DNA from: Ectocarpus siliculosus
Lineage: Eukaryota; Sar; Phaeophyceae; Ectocarpales; Ectocarpaceae
Assembly: GCA_000310025.1 (NCBI GenBank)
Contig: FN649741.1
Location: 7,799,699 to 7,863,698, forward strand
Reading direction: 5' to 3'
Length of the DNA: 64,000 nucleotides
Of this stretch, positions 24,501 to 45,100 are shown one piece after another (position 1 is the first letter of the stretch; each line of letters begins with the position of its first letter). Under the pieces are notes generated by a model, which did no database searches, had not been told where the DNA came from, and saw only the letters and a program-made list of their open reading frames with translations. A program made the position numbers and the translations under genes.

Positions 24501-24528
24501 TCAGTACCGACGGTTCTGCAGCAATCTT
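21503..24528. other. Intergenic stretch between divergent ANK and ALKBH8-like genes
   Basis: The two genes point away from each other, so both promoters should lie here. I see no supported gene. Copies of the ACAGCAGT octamer are dense (21991, 23649, 23709, 23751, 23777, 24276). Confidence 0.5.
23645..23788. repeat. Cluster of four ACAGCAGT octamers, possible tiny TIR element
   Basis: Octamers lie at 23649, 23709 and 23751 on the plus strand and at 23777 on the minus strand. The outer two face inward (ACACAGCAGTAA at the left; AGTACTGCTGTAG at the right). They could be the terminal inverted repeats of a 140-base non-autonomous element. The TIR match is short, so this is tentative. Confidence 0.35.
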
Positions 24529-27500
24529 ATGGTGGAGGAACGAGGAGCCGGGCCGAGAGCAACGATTGACAGCCAAGGGTTGGGTAGCGCTGTTGGTCCG
24601 ACGACCGGGGGGCAGCAGGGATGCTACGAGCGTCTCCGAGGGGATGGCGGACCTACCCGTCACGTTTGCTTGATGGGGGTATCGGAGCGCGACGATGACG
24701 CCGTTGGAGAAGTGAGCCTTTCTTTCGGGAAGGTATCGAGTATCGAGCGGAACGCGAAGGTGAGAGAGATTAATTAACAGGGAAATTCATTGTGTTTGCG
24801 CGACGCCCCCTCTCTGGTTGGTGACTTCGACGTGCGGTAATAACAGCAGCAGCGAGCGGGTGCAGCAAGAGGTTGGTGTCTGGTTGTTTTTTGTACGCTT
24901 AAGGAGCTCACGTTCCTTCAAATCTCTGGTCTACCGATTCTCTGTTCTTGGAACAAAGAATTATCTGCTGCTTTTACTCTAGCGGGGTTTTGTCACGAGC
25001 AGCGTGTTGTGCTGTTGTTTTGGGCTGGCTTTCTTGTTGGGGAGAACGGCGTGGAGCGTCCACCCTCCTCTCTCTCTCGCTGTTTTGTTGCAGTCCAACC
25101 TGGCGAACTGCGGTGGTGGCTGCGAACACAGCTTGCTGCTAACACCACAAACAAGGAAACTACTCTCCCGTAGTTACATGGCTGCAATCACCAAACCTCC
25201 GTCGCGGGCAGCCTTGCGGTACTTTTAACTCGAGTGCCGGGACTGCTTTGGCCCTTACTAAGGAAACTCACGCCCCCAGGCATGGAACCCAAACATCCCT
25301 CTCCGAATGGCAGAACCGAGGCATTCGGGTAGTGACGTACGATGCAGTCGCAGATGCGACGGCTGCCCAAGCGGGTCTGGCGGCGGGACTCGCTCCTCGA
25401 ATGGGCCGAACCGTGGCGGTTCATTTTTGCTCCCTGGTCCCTCCGAAGGTGATTTTTACACACTTGTATGAAGAGTATTTTTTGTCTTCCGTGTCGTCCG
25501 TGTCGTCCGTAAGAGTGACGTAGTACGCACATCGGGGCAAGCCGGGTGCCTGTTTGCTCTTATTTTCCACGCCACGCGACAACGAGCCGGGGATAGAGGC
25601 ACCATTGCATTTTTCCCATTTAGTCCCAGCCAATCAGCGATACACGCATTCTTCAAGTACCACAACTTGTTTGAAAATGTTCGGACCACTCGGATGCAAT
25701 ATGAATATCCCAATGGTCCCTTTATCTCCGAAAAGGATGGTAGAAAAGCTTGCAATAGTAGTTTTTCGACACTACTGTTGTGCAGCGATGACGCGTCGTT
25801 TCCTCCTGGATCAAGCCCGCGAACGATGCACTCTCTATCATACCCCGATCACATCTACAGCATGACGCCGGTCTTTTGCCCCCCGACTGCAACACCCCCC
25901 CCGATATGACCACCCACGGAAATGATTGTAGCATCAGCAATCCTGACTGCTGACTATCGCCTAACTTTGCCCCATCGCGGACTTGTTCGACAAACCTCTC
26001 CTTGTACTCAGGTAATTAATTGACACTTCGGTTGTCGTATTTTTGTCTCTGTCACGGAATTTGATTTCAACAGCCGCGGGAAGGCTTGCGCTGTACTTCG
26101 GAAACCGCTGGCGTGGACGTTCCAGGCCTGACGTTAATCAAAGGGTTTGTTACAGAGGAGGAAGAAGGTTCCTTGCTGAAGCACTTCGTGCAGGGTGACG
26201 ACGTCCGGTGGACAGGCCCTCTCAAGCGTCGAGTTCAGCATTTCGGGTGAGAGCATTCGCGTACGTATCGGAGGGGAAGGGTTTGATGGTCCTCTGCGGA
26301 AGGCTCGGGATACATAGAAGTATACACTTATTGATGGCGCCCGCACTACAGAACCTCTACTATGGTTTTGGCTGAGGCTGGGATTCTTCAGTAGTTCCTA
26401 GGTTATGTTGCGAATGGCCGCTACATAGGTTTTAGTTTAGGGGTTCTCAAGGAGGTGCAGAAGACGACTTTTGATGTTGACTAATTTTGAAATCAAATGC
26501 AAGAGCACCAGAAATTGCACAACAGACACACCAGACCAGTAGGAAGGCAGCGCGAACAACGGAAATCGTTGATTCCCGCACAGGGCGGCAGTAGAGGCTG
26601 CTCAAAACATGCATTTCACGCGTCTACCTCCACACGCCTCCTTTGAAATCAAGATAAAATTTTACACCATTCTAAATTCTAGTCAAACAAGGTCAGTTTT
26701 GAAGGTTAGGTTAGGCATTCTATTGTCTTCAGTAGAGGACATCATGAAGAGGCGTCGTGCGTGCTGGCACGTTCAGGTTTGCTACTGGAGCTGAAATATC
26801 GAAGGTCGCGGCAGCCTCTGAAAACAGTCCGAAATCTGCGCCGGCACCAAGCGGCATCCAACATTTGTCACAGCCGTGCTCGCCGCCACTGACTCCAATC
26901 CACTAACTGCGGGTTTACAGCAGCAGCTGATGCCACCAGCTACTGCTGACGACCCATGGTTCAGGGGTTTACTGTCCGCGGCGGTGAGCAAGGCTGTGAC
27001 AAATGTTGGATGCCGCTTGGTTCCGGCGCAGATTTCGGACTGTTTTCAGAGGCTGCTGCGACCTTCGATATTTCAGCTCCAGCAGCAAACCTGAACGTAC
27101 CAGCACGCACGATGCCTCTTCATGGTGTCCCCTACTGATGACAATAGAATGCGACACCTAACCCTGGCGGGAAGGTTGTTTTCTTTGTTTGTATCGGATT
27201 AAAGTATGGCAAAAAGAGCCAGCGTCACAACCCCTTTTCTGCACCTCCTCAACCGAGCTCACAAGGTGCTCAAGCTCTTATGATGGAAGATTTTGAGTTT
27301 TTCGAGACTAAATAATTTTTTTGAATTGCCAAGTTGTTAAGGGCGGGTGCTCGCTTTCAGGGCAATTCGCGTGGGTTACGACCATATACCGCTGCCTCGG
27401 ATTTGTGGTGTGCGTTGTTCTGCCTCTCGTAGTGGTACCGTTTTCCTGTCAGCGTGCCCTCTTTCCTGTTTCTCCAATCGCTCGATTGTTGCAATGGAGT

Positions 27501-29872
27501 TCTACGGTGCGCGGCGTTTCCGTCCCATTTCGGCACCCCTCCCCCTCCGGTGAGACCGACCGTTATTGCTTGCCGTGTGCTGCTGAGATGAATCGATATC
27601 TTGTCGAGGACGTTGTAGGCAAAATCGACAAAAGTATCCACAGCAGAAGCTTGTGCGTTGGTTTCCTTTGTCGTGTCAGGCGGGTCTTCGACTACCACAC
27701 AAGGCATGTGGACTTCGATGCCCCCGCCCCGCCGCTGCCGGAGTGCCTGACGGACGTCGTGAGGGAGATGGGGGATCGAGGTCTCAAGCCGTCGGACCCG
27801 GATCAGTTGACCCTGAACGAGTACAAGCCGTGAGTGGCGGAAAAATGAGAAAGCCTGACGGAATCGTCTTCTGGCTTTCTGCTATTTTGGCACCACAAGC
27901 CAACAGGTTTCATATTTATTGTCCTTGTAAGCATAATGCTCGTAGATCAATCGCCCGGAAGACCACCGCGTTTAAGGTGTGCTTATGCAGGTGTATGTCA
28001 CCGTCCGTTCTTTGTAGCAAAGGAGGCCGGAGCGTGTGTTTCAACGTCATTCGGCTGGATTCCGCGGGAAGTCTGTGCGGTTGTGACGACCTTGAGCTTT
28101 CCCCCTCTGCAACCCACATAAGGCTGACACGAGTTGCCACTCACCACACATGGAAAGGGTCGCATTATCCGGCTTTGTTCTGCGGTTGCTGTCGATCATC
28201 GAGGAGACCTAACCCCAGAACCTAATGCTCGCCCACGGTATTACCCATCCGCCTCCCGCACAGAAGATAAAAATAGTGCGTGAACATCGCTTTCGTTTGT
28301 TCGGCAGCGATAAGGGATTCCGGCTGCCGCTTGCACCTCTCCATTTGCCGCCAAACCGCCTGCGTTTTTCTTTTGTTCCCCAGGGGGCAAGGGATATCTC
28401 CCCACGTGGACACCCACTCGGCGTTCGAAGACGGCTTGGCTTCGCTTTCTCTCGGCAGCGGTAAGTGCCAAGTGTCATGTGTCAAGTGTCAATCTCTTCC
28501 TTGAAACGCACTGGCATGCTTTGTCGGAGAATAAGTAGCCCAGGCCTTCGTAGACACGGTTAGGTGTAGAGGGCGACGCACTGCAGGAGGAAGGCGGAGA
28601 AAAAATTACTGTGTAGGATTTTTCTCCGTTGTGACTCGGAGTGATGCGTCCGAAAACATGGAGAAACTCAAACTTGTGCAGATGGATGTCTGGAGTAGAT
28701 GGGATGGCAAACATGCATGCACTGTGTTCGTTAGGTACAGTACTGTATGCTTGCAGTAGTGCCACCCATCTTGTGGGATGCGGCGGCGGGGCAATGTCCC
28801 ACCGCTTGCTCTCGAGTGTATTTACTAGCTGTGTCTCTTCTTGGTGCCGACACGGAAAGAAGGTACCAGGGTTAGCGTCAGGGAAGGTGCTTGTTCGAGA
28901 TTTTATTGGGGAAAAATGTCTGACTGTTACTTAGAAGGGCGACTATTTGGTGGGGGACACAAGTTGCGTAGCTTGCGCGAAAGCACTCGCCTTGTGCTCG
29001 CCCCCAAAACCTGGAAACATTTCAATCCCCTCCACGTGCGTACGCCTGCCGACTTTGTTTTCTTCGTTTCCCAGCAACGTATGACCTGAGTGTTTCTTTT
29101 TTGAGCTCTTTGTTGTCGACGCCGTCACCCCAACACAGACAACTGTCCTAATATCAACGATGCCGTCATTTTTTCTATCGAAAGTTAAACTTGTTACTCC
29201 TACTGACGGCAACAAGCCCGTTCTACCTACCTACGCAGGCTGCGTGATGGACATGCGGCATCCGGACGGTGTGCGCGTGAAAAACTTGTACCTCCCGCGA
29301 GGCTCGTTGCTTGTTATGGAGGGTCCCGCGCGATACGAATGGTCCCACGGGATCGCCAGCCGCAAAACTGACATGGTACATGCGGTGTATTGTCTCCGAA
29401 TCCAGTCCTACCCCCACCTATACTCCCTCCGCTGTATGCCACGATGCGTCGATGATTGTAAGGTTGAGCCGTTTAGCGCCGTGTGTGGTTGAGGAAGCCG
29501 GCGACAATGCACGTGGTGTGTTGCCATTGCGTCTATTTTGTGTATGAAGCCGAAGTGGGAGCAATTGGCGAGTTGTCCTTCCTGGTTGAATGCTGGATGG
29601 CACCGCAAGCCGTTCTTCCTCAACTGCGCGCTGTTGAGCGGTAACCAATTTCGGAGCCTGACGCCTCCCCCCCTCGCTCCTCCATGTTCTCTTGACGTCG
29701 TTGATTGCCACACATTTCTCAGGTTGACGGAGTGCTGACGAGGCGGGCGACGCGTATTTCGTTCACGTTCAGGCGCGTGCGAGACCCGGCGGTGGCGTGC
29801 GGGTGCGACTTCGCTAAGAGCTGCGATCGGGAGACGCCTGTGGCCACCGCCACCTTTCTCAAGAAAGGGTGA
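24529..29872 (+). CDS. ALKBH8: ALKBH8-like protein: RRM plus 2OG/Fe(II) dioxygenase
   Basis: The exons are 24529-24759, 25314-25448, 26074-26246, 27680-27829, 28384-28460, 29239-29375 and 29723-29872. All phases agree, giving 350 residues. An RRM spans about residues 45-120 (HVCLMGV as RNP2-like strand; RGIRVVTYDAVADA; GRTVAVHF). The AlkB dioxygenase follows: GLTLIKGFVTEEEE, RRVQHFGRVFDY, the Fe ligands H and D in SPHVDTHSAFEDG, the third ligand H in RYEWSHGI, and the 2OG-binding arginines in RRATRISFTFRRV. A C-terminal CGCDFAKSCD matches the zinc-binding cysteines of ALKBH8. ALKBH8 hydroxylates the wobble uridine mcm5U in tRNA. The methyltransferase domain found in animal ALKBH8 is absent; the frame stops at once after the cysteine cluster. 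The start ATG is the first in frame before the RRM and the acceptor at 25313 was chosen for RRM spacing. Confidence 0.85.
26690..27180. repeat. Foldback element in an intron of the ALKBH8-like gene
   Basis: The left arm (about 26690-26895) is the reverse complement of the right arm (about 26975-27180). Shared blocks include GCATTCTATTGTC, GTGCGTGCTGG, GCTGAAATATCGAAGGTCGC and GTCCGAAATCTGCGCCGG. Weaker similarity may extend outward (GGAGGTGCAG near 26452 and its complement near 27240). It lies in the intron 26247-27679 and has an 80-base central loop. No coding capacity is visible. Confidence 0.85.
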
Positions 29873-29934
29873 CCCTAAGGGATAGGCATTTTGAACGGAA
29901 ACCAGCACGCTACCGGGCGTTGAGATGCCGACCC

Positions 29935-30035
29935 GATGCAACCGTGATAACAGCAGTGGCCATGTCCTCTTGTGTCGCCCCCCGGGAGGCAAGCCACCTA
30001 CCTCCCGAAGGGGAGCCTTGCAAATAGTACGATAT
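29935..30035. repeat. Dispersed repeat, copy 1
   Basis: About 75-100 bases that recur at about 55300-55400 in the same orientation. Both contain GGCCATGTCCTCTTG, GTCGCC, CCGGGAGGCAA, CACCTAC and CCTCCCG with small indels. Unclassified. Confidence 0.8.
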
Positions 30036-31618
30036 ATTGGTGGTGTAGAGGATTTCCTTTGAAGATTTTTCACGGAACAACAACAACAGCAGGTATCGTT
30101 AGCTGAGGGAATGTCTGTTGTCTTGAGATGCAGGCCCTTCGTCGGTAACAACGGAGGGTTTTGGGTTTCCACCTGCCGGGCTCATTCTGCGCCAAGCGTA
30201 GAATGCCGCGGGGTATTGGGGGAGTCTTCAGGGAAGAACTGCTGCTGCTGTTGTTTACGAACTCAGACTATACGCTGTGTTTGTGCTGTGTTCCTTCGTG
30301 CGGACGGTGCATTGTAGATTCGGACACGTGACACAGATCGGCTTCCGCCAGTATGCATAAGGGATGGTTCTTCGGACTTGGGTGGCTGTGTGTGAAATAT
30401 GCTTATTCTCGAGTTGTTGCCACAAAAGAAAGGCAGCTCGGCGGCATTTTCACGCTACGACAAGAAGAAGAAGAGGTTTTCATTCCATGCTGTTGCTGGG
30501 ATGCTGTGTTGGCCTGTGATCACGGAAGGCTCCCACCAACTCCCACGTTGCTAGCTGGACCGTTACTCTTGATTGAGCAGCGTGTAACGTGGTTTTTAAT
30601 GTGAAGACAACCACAACAGACTAGCAGCTGAGTAGATGGGACCAAAACACAAAACGCACACCAGCATGCATCATCGACGGTGGAGACGGGACGGCACCGA
30701 CCGGCGATTGGCCGATGAAATGCATGCAACAATACGCATGCCTACTGCTGCATGCAGTCTTCGATATTTATTTGATGGTGAAGAGGAGAAGGGCCCTAGA
30801 CTAGGGATATGACCACCTAGAGACTACACCATACATACCCATGTACTGCACGATGATGGCGGGGTTGTTCGTGTGCGAGAACAACCGCCCCTCCCGAAGT
30901 AATCCAGGTGATATGGAATTTCGGTGATGGAGGCAATTGCTTGCTCGAATAATCATCACCGCAGACGAAAAGTCGACGATCAGATGGCAGCCCTGGGCAG
31001 CCTCGAAATAACTGAAAAATGATCTCCTTTTTTTCCTTGCAAGTGCAATTTTTGCAAAATCTCCGCCGTCAAATGTCCTGTCTGCGGTAGAAGTATCTAC
31101 CATACACGCTCAATGAAGGTGTGAATGCCCACCCTTGCTGTGTAGAGCGGACACAACGTGGCGAGTCTCCAGCAAGAGAGGAAAATACGGTCTTTTGTGT
31201 TGTTGCTCCCGAGACAAAGATACATGTGAAGCGTGAGAGAAAACAGAGATAAGCCTGTTATCGGCCGAGCCATGTACACAGACGGAGCATGGTCCCGCCG
31301 CTCGAACAAGCTGGTGGGGCTGCACCTCTCTCTCTTGCGCCGGAAAGCTTGCAGTCGTTTGCACCAGCCGTGAAATACCGTCTACCGTGTTTTTGCGTGC
31401 CGGGCTGGATGGGATATATATGGGATACAGGATTTGGAATGATGTGGCAATATCCCGAAACGACAGTGGGCCAGGGGGGGCACAGAAACACTAGCTGCGG
31501 ATCCCCCTCAAGTGAGAGAGCCAGGCAGCAGGCCTGCCCACAGGACAGAGAGGTTACGACAAGGATCGGCCGGGGCAGAAGCTGAAGTTCAAGGAAGATA
31601 TAACTACTCAGATGCAAA

Positions 31619-32458
31619 ATGGTGAGTCCAGGGTTGCGGTTGTGCCCCTGCTGGTTGGTGCTGCCAGGGCACGTTGCTTGGGGGCGTTCAAGACCACACT
31701 CGATTTTTGGGAGCGAGATTCGAACGACCGAAGGGATCACAGAAATTGACCTGAAAACTAGGACGCCATCTGCTGCGGCATATCACGGTGCTAGCGCTGT
31801 CCTCGATAGCTGGAGAAGGCGACGACGGCCCCTCGGACGCCGAAAGCGTTACGCCCGCGCGTGTGCGAGTCGTGCGCTGCTGTCGTCTTGCAGAGGGCCT
31901 CGAGAGGCTCGGGGTTGGGGGTTGGTTGTTGCCTCTGCTATCTTTTTCTTGGAAAGCCACCTTGCCGTATATCCCGACTCTCCTCTCAAACTTGTTTTTC
32001 GGTGCCCGAGCCAGCAAAGCGACGTCATCTTTATACACCGCCTAGAACAACCCCCTGCATCACCCCGACTACGCTCTCCGAAAGGCCACGCACTGCTCTC
32101 CCGCAACGCGCGGGAGGGTGTGGATCTCTCGCTGTGTCTCGCGCAGCACCTTTTGTCTACGGAAGGACCGAACAGTATTGTTTGTCGGCTTTCCGAACAG
32201 CACCGAGGATTCTCAGCCGCGCAAAACTCTGGTGCCGCTGCTGTTGCCAGACTTGGGCGGGGCCGGACCTCAATTTTGTTTGAGAGCCCGCTTTCGAAAA
32301 TTGCCGGGCCGTTGTACACGCACCTCCCACCACCCAACGTGCCTAGCTCGCGTGCTTCCCCTGCGCTAGGCCCCGGCCGGGGGACGGAGGCTGCTCCGTT
32401 TGTTGGAGAAGTAGAGTTTTTATCGATGAGTTACCGAGTTGCTCCGCCGTACAGATAG
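31619..32458 (+). CDS. Unrecognised 279-codon ORF, doubtful
   Basis: An uninterrupted forward frame, but two other forward frames are also open over much of the same GC-rich stretch. The translation is arginine- and serine-rich with no domain that I recognise. It is more likely chance openness in a low-stop region, or parts of exons of an unidentified gene, than one intact protein. Confidence 0.15.
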   Translation: MVSPGLRLCPCWLVLPGHVAWGRSRPHSIFGSEIRTTEGITEIDLKTRTPSAAAYHGASAVLDSWRRRRRPLGRRKRYARACASRALLSSCRGPREARGWGLVVASAIFFLESHLAVYPDSPLKLVFRCPSQQSDVIFIHRLEQPPASPRLRSPKGHALLSRNAREGVDLSLCLAQHLLSTEGPNSIVCRLSEQHRGFSAAQNSGAAAVARLGRGRTSILFESPLSKIAGPLYTHLPPPNVPSSRASPALGPGRGTEAAPFVGEVEFLSMSYRVAPPYR

Positions 32459-33427
32459 CACCATCCACCCAACTCCAAACCCACGCGGAAATTTGTATTT
32501 TCTCAAATCTGTCTGTTGTTGTGCAAGGAAAGGGTAGAGACCGTCCTCCCGCAGGGGGGCCTGTTTTTCAGCTCCGGGTACCGCAAGGACAAACTCTATG
32601 GTGACATGTCCCCGCTGCGTCAAGGGAGAGAAGGTCTTGCAGGCTGGGTACTTGTTATTATAGCATTTCAGTCTCCCTTTGGTTTCATCTCCTAAGAAGG
32701 TTTGTGGGGGGCGGAGAGAGAGACGAATATATCTTGATCTTGCTTCGGTGGCGGGTGTTTTGCCGTCGGTTCCGCTGAGAACGACGACCGTTGGTCAAGA
32801 GTCAAGACCAGCATCTGCTCCGTGTAAATAATTGACATGTTCGATTCGATAGGAACAGACCATGGTCATCGAAACAGGCCGCCTTCTTTATTTTGTTCAC
32901 GCGCGCTCTTCGTATTCTCAAGCAGCGGCCTCTTGCCACCAGCTTGTTGTTGCTGTTAACCCTGCAAATAACAATAACCTTGTTCTTACGAGTTATTAAC
33001 GGCAGCAGTGTTGCGTGTCGTTCCACCTATAGCAGTCATCTTCACGCCCGCCCGCCCACCCACCCGCCGGTGCGTTAAAAATTGTGCCGCTGGCGGGGTG
33101 TTGTTGGAACGTTGGTGCTCCGTTGTCAGTATCCATCGTACATATACATATATTTACCACTCCATTTTTGTTTGTCTTTTAAATTTTGAAATGTGTAGGG
33201 TGGCATCGGTGGACAAAACAGTTACCGGCCGGGGCCTCTATGTTTTTTTTCGCCGACAGCAGCAGCAGCTCTGCAGACATGCCTTTTCCCGATATATCCC
33301 CCGCCCCTCCCACACCGAATTTTCACACTCGCGCGATGAGCGCCCAAAATATCTACTTGTTACTTGTACAACCCTTCCACTCTCCTCCCGCCCCCTCCCC
33401 CCCCTCCCCCCCACCGCCTCCGCACAG

Positions 33428-42151
<8,724 letters not shown>

Positions 42152-45100
42152 GCGGACCCCGCCCTACGCTTGCTGCCGCTGTTGGTTCGCTTACTTGACC
42201 AGCTTTGTCAAGGTTGTCGTCTCGCTGTGGTGAATGAGCGGGTGGTCTTCGTTGTCGTTAGTGTCTCGAGAGCGAGCGAGCGTGGATGATGGATCGATAA
42301 GTCCCTCGAGTCGGTGGTGGCCAAGGGCCTTTCCCCTGCCCGCCGTCGCCGAGCAAGTTACGGACTGTCGCCCAAACAAGCGGCACGCACGCACCAAGGC
42401 ACGACACAGGGCAGGGCAGGGCAAGAGCAAGCCAGGACGGGCGGCGTTTTGGGAGGTGGAAGGGACGCGTACTCCTACTACCCTTAGCCCATTGCAGTAC
42501 AGCGTTATGTGGGGTCGGATCGGGTAGTCTTTTGGGGGGGGGGGGGGGGGCGGGGGGGCGAGGGCGGTTGTTCTACCTTCACCAGTGTGCTGTGTTCCTA
42601 CCTTCACCGGTGTGCGGTGTTCTACCTTCAGGGAGTGTGCAGGCTGTCTGCAGCGGAGGGAGTCGGCTGTTCTAGAATGGAGCGTGGCGTTGGATGGTGT
42701 GGGGCACGGCACGGGGGAGATAATACCATGGTACAGGGGACGGTAGACCCGGGGCGCAGCACGTTTTTCCCCATACGTCGAGGCGGGCAAAAAACGCGAG
42801 GGAATAAAGGGTTTACTTTCTTGCGTGTTTTGCAGGAGTTAGTGCGAGGGGGGTTGTTGTTGCGCAAGGCAAGGGTTGGCGGAATTACCGTCTTTCGTCG
42901 CCAGGATCTGGGGGTGTTTTTTGGCGACTTTTTTGCGTCCTTCCTTTATTTTTTTTGTTACTGTTTTTGTGAGGTTTATTTAGGTATGCCAGACGTGAGA
43001 AATACTAGCATGGTTGGCACTTTTGCACTTGAGGAGACTGCTTTTGCCTCTGTATCGTGTCTCTCTTGTTGGTTACCAAGGCATGAAGTGACACTGCTGT
43101 GAATTGTCGAAAGAGAGCAAGAGCTAGAGGTGGTTCGAAGGGTGATTCACTTAAAACCTGTCAAGATTGATCCGAAGAATGATCGGGACTTGCGTGTGGG
43201 GCAGCTTAGCGCCTTTTCCTACACATGAGAGTCTGGGAAAAAGGATAGGGGGATGATGCAAAGAGATTTGCGGGGTGGGCGTCGGTATCACGACGGCCAT
43301 CTCGGGGATTCAATTATCGAATTATCGAGGGGTTTGTTTTAGTATATTGGTATCAATCAACAGAGTCACAGGCTACGGGCCTGCGACTCCCGGCTCGCGC
43401 TTGGATTGCGGAGAGCGGGGGGATTGCGCAGTGTCGGAGCGGGCGGGTTTGGGTGCAGAGGGAAAGAGAGAGGTTTGGGGCGGGAGGACGCCAACAACGG
43501 CCGAGATTTTGCTCTGTTTAGATGTTCCCTGTACACGTACCTCTCTGTCCGTCGGTCTCTTTTTCGTGTCCGTCCGGTTGTTTTGTTGGGCTCTTCAACC
43601 CCCTCATAGCGCGCTCGGCACCAACAGTGGAAAGTTTTCCCGGAAAACCGTTCCATGCAAAGAGGGCAACGCCGGAACACCACTAAGCTGTTTCTTGAGA
43701 CGAGAAGGGGGGGGGGGGGGGGGGGGACGCGCACGGGAACGTGTCAACTCTGTGTGTGTTCGGTGTTCGTGTGTGTTTTGGGGAGGCTTGGTAGTGGGCA
43801 GGATAGCGTGTGGTTAAACGTCCGACCGAGCGACCGTTTAACATTTTGCCTCTGTTGGGTCTGTTGGAGTACCGTAGCGTAGTCCTTGCTTCCACGGCTG
43901 GCTGATGATGTCAAGAGGCCTGTTTTGCTATTATCGTGTTGTGCGTGTTTCGCAAAGCCGCACGGGAGAGGCCGGCACCTATTTGCTGCTGCTGCTGCTG
44001 CTGCTATTGCAGCCTGGACGAAGGGGCCGAGTGTACGGACGTAGCCCACCGCCTTGGCGTTTGCTGTGTAAGAATGTCCCGGTGTCCCTAGTGTGTTGTC
44101 TCTTGGTCTGGTTTCGTCGTTTCGTTGGCATACATGCGATTTGGAGGGCCAGAGGGCCGGCCACGGGTGGACGGCGATCCACGCTATGGCTGGCTGGCGA
44201 GATCTTTCTATTACATACATTCGTGAAATGGCATGCGTGCGTGCGTGCGTGCATGTTTTTGTTTCTAGTACCCGTGCGGCGAAAATAGGGAGAACAGTGA
44301 CATTTGAGGACCGATTAGAACGCGATTTGTCGGTCCTTTTGCTACTTGCGCGGTTCTGAATGAACATTCCTCGCGATATCAAGGCAAACACAGGGTGAAA
44401 CGCCAATCAATCAGGGTGGTACCTTGGTGCAGGCGGGCGGCAGCAGGAACAACATGCGCGAAAGAGAGCAGCGTCTACGTCTGTCTACGTCGACGTCGAC
44501 GTGCCTTTTATTTGTTAGTACACAGGATGTCTTTTGTTTCGTTCGGTGTCAGTCTCGTTGTTGTTGGCTTACTCTCTTCTGTCTCTCTCGTTGTGTTCAT
44601 GCTTGCGCCTGCCTTCATTTATGAATGCCTTTTAGTGATTTGGATGATGGTGATGATGACGATGATGCGGGCGTGAAAGCCGTAAATTAATGGGGCTGTG
44701 TTGTTGTGGCTTGGCGGACGAAACCCGCTTGCCAGTGTAAGTCCTCCTCTTTCTGTCGGTCGTCGGTTCGGTTCGGTTCACAAAAGCAGCAACAGCGGAA
44801 GAACAATGGGCGTAAGGAGTACCTACCACCACGTGGTCGGTGGTGTTGCACAAATATTATGTAAGGGGGCACGGTGTGGTTTCGGGCCGTCTAGGTTAGG
44901 CTCGTCTCACGAACGAGTTGTTGTTGTTGGTTCGTGTCTGTCTTTGTCCGGCTGAAGATAAAACAAATGAACAACAAGTAAGTGCCAAGATTTGAACGAT
45001 GATTAATATGTCTATCTCCTGCAACGTGTGTGCGGAAGTCAGTCTGTCTGTCAGCGTGTCATGGCGTTGGTGCCCCCCTGTCCTACTATTGGTGGTATGT

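Larger units (their letters stand above)
29873..33427. other. Interval between ALKBH8-like and DEAD-box genes
   Basis: The left part is presumably the 3' UTR of the ALKBH8-like gene. A dispersed repeat lies at 29935-30035. All three forward frames are long and open between about 31619 and 32458 (one of 279 codons), but no domain is recognisable. The first exon(s) of the DEAD-box gene should lie in the right part; I could not identify them. Confidence 0.45.

Noticed and set aside
31700-31740. Antisense GTTCGAATCTC resembling a tRNA T-loop
   Set aside because: No cloverleaf could be built around it on the minus strand.
42191-42790. 199-codon minus-strand ORF
   Set aside because: It covers the presumed 3' UTR of the helicase gene, runs through a G homopolymer and a short tandem repeat, and shows no domain.
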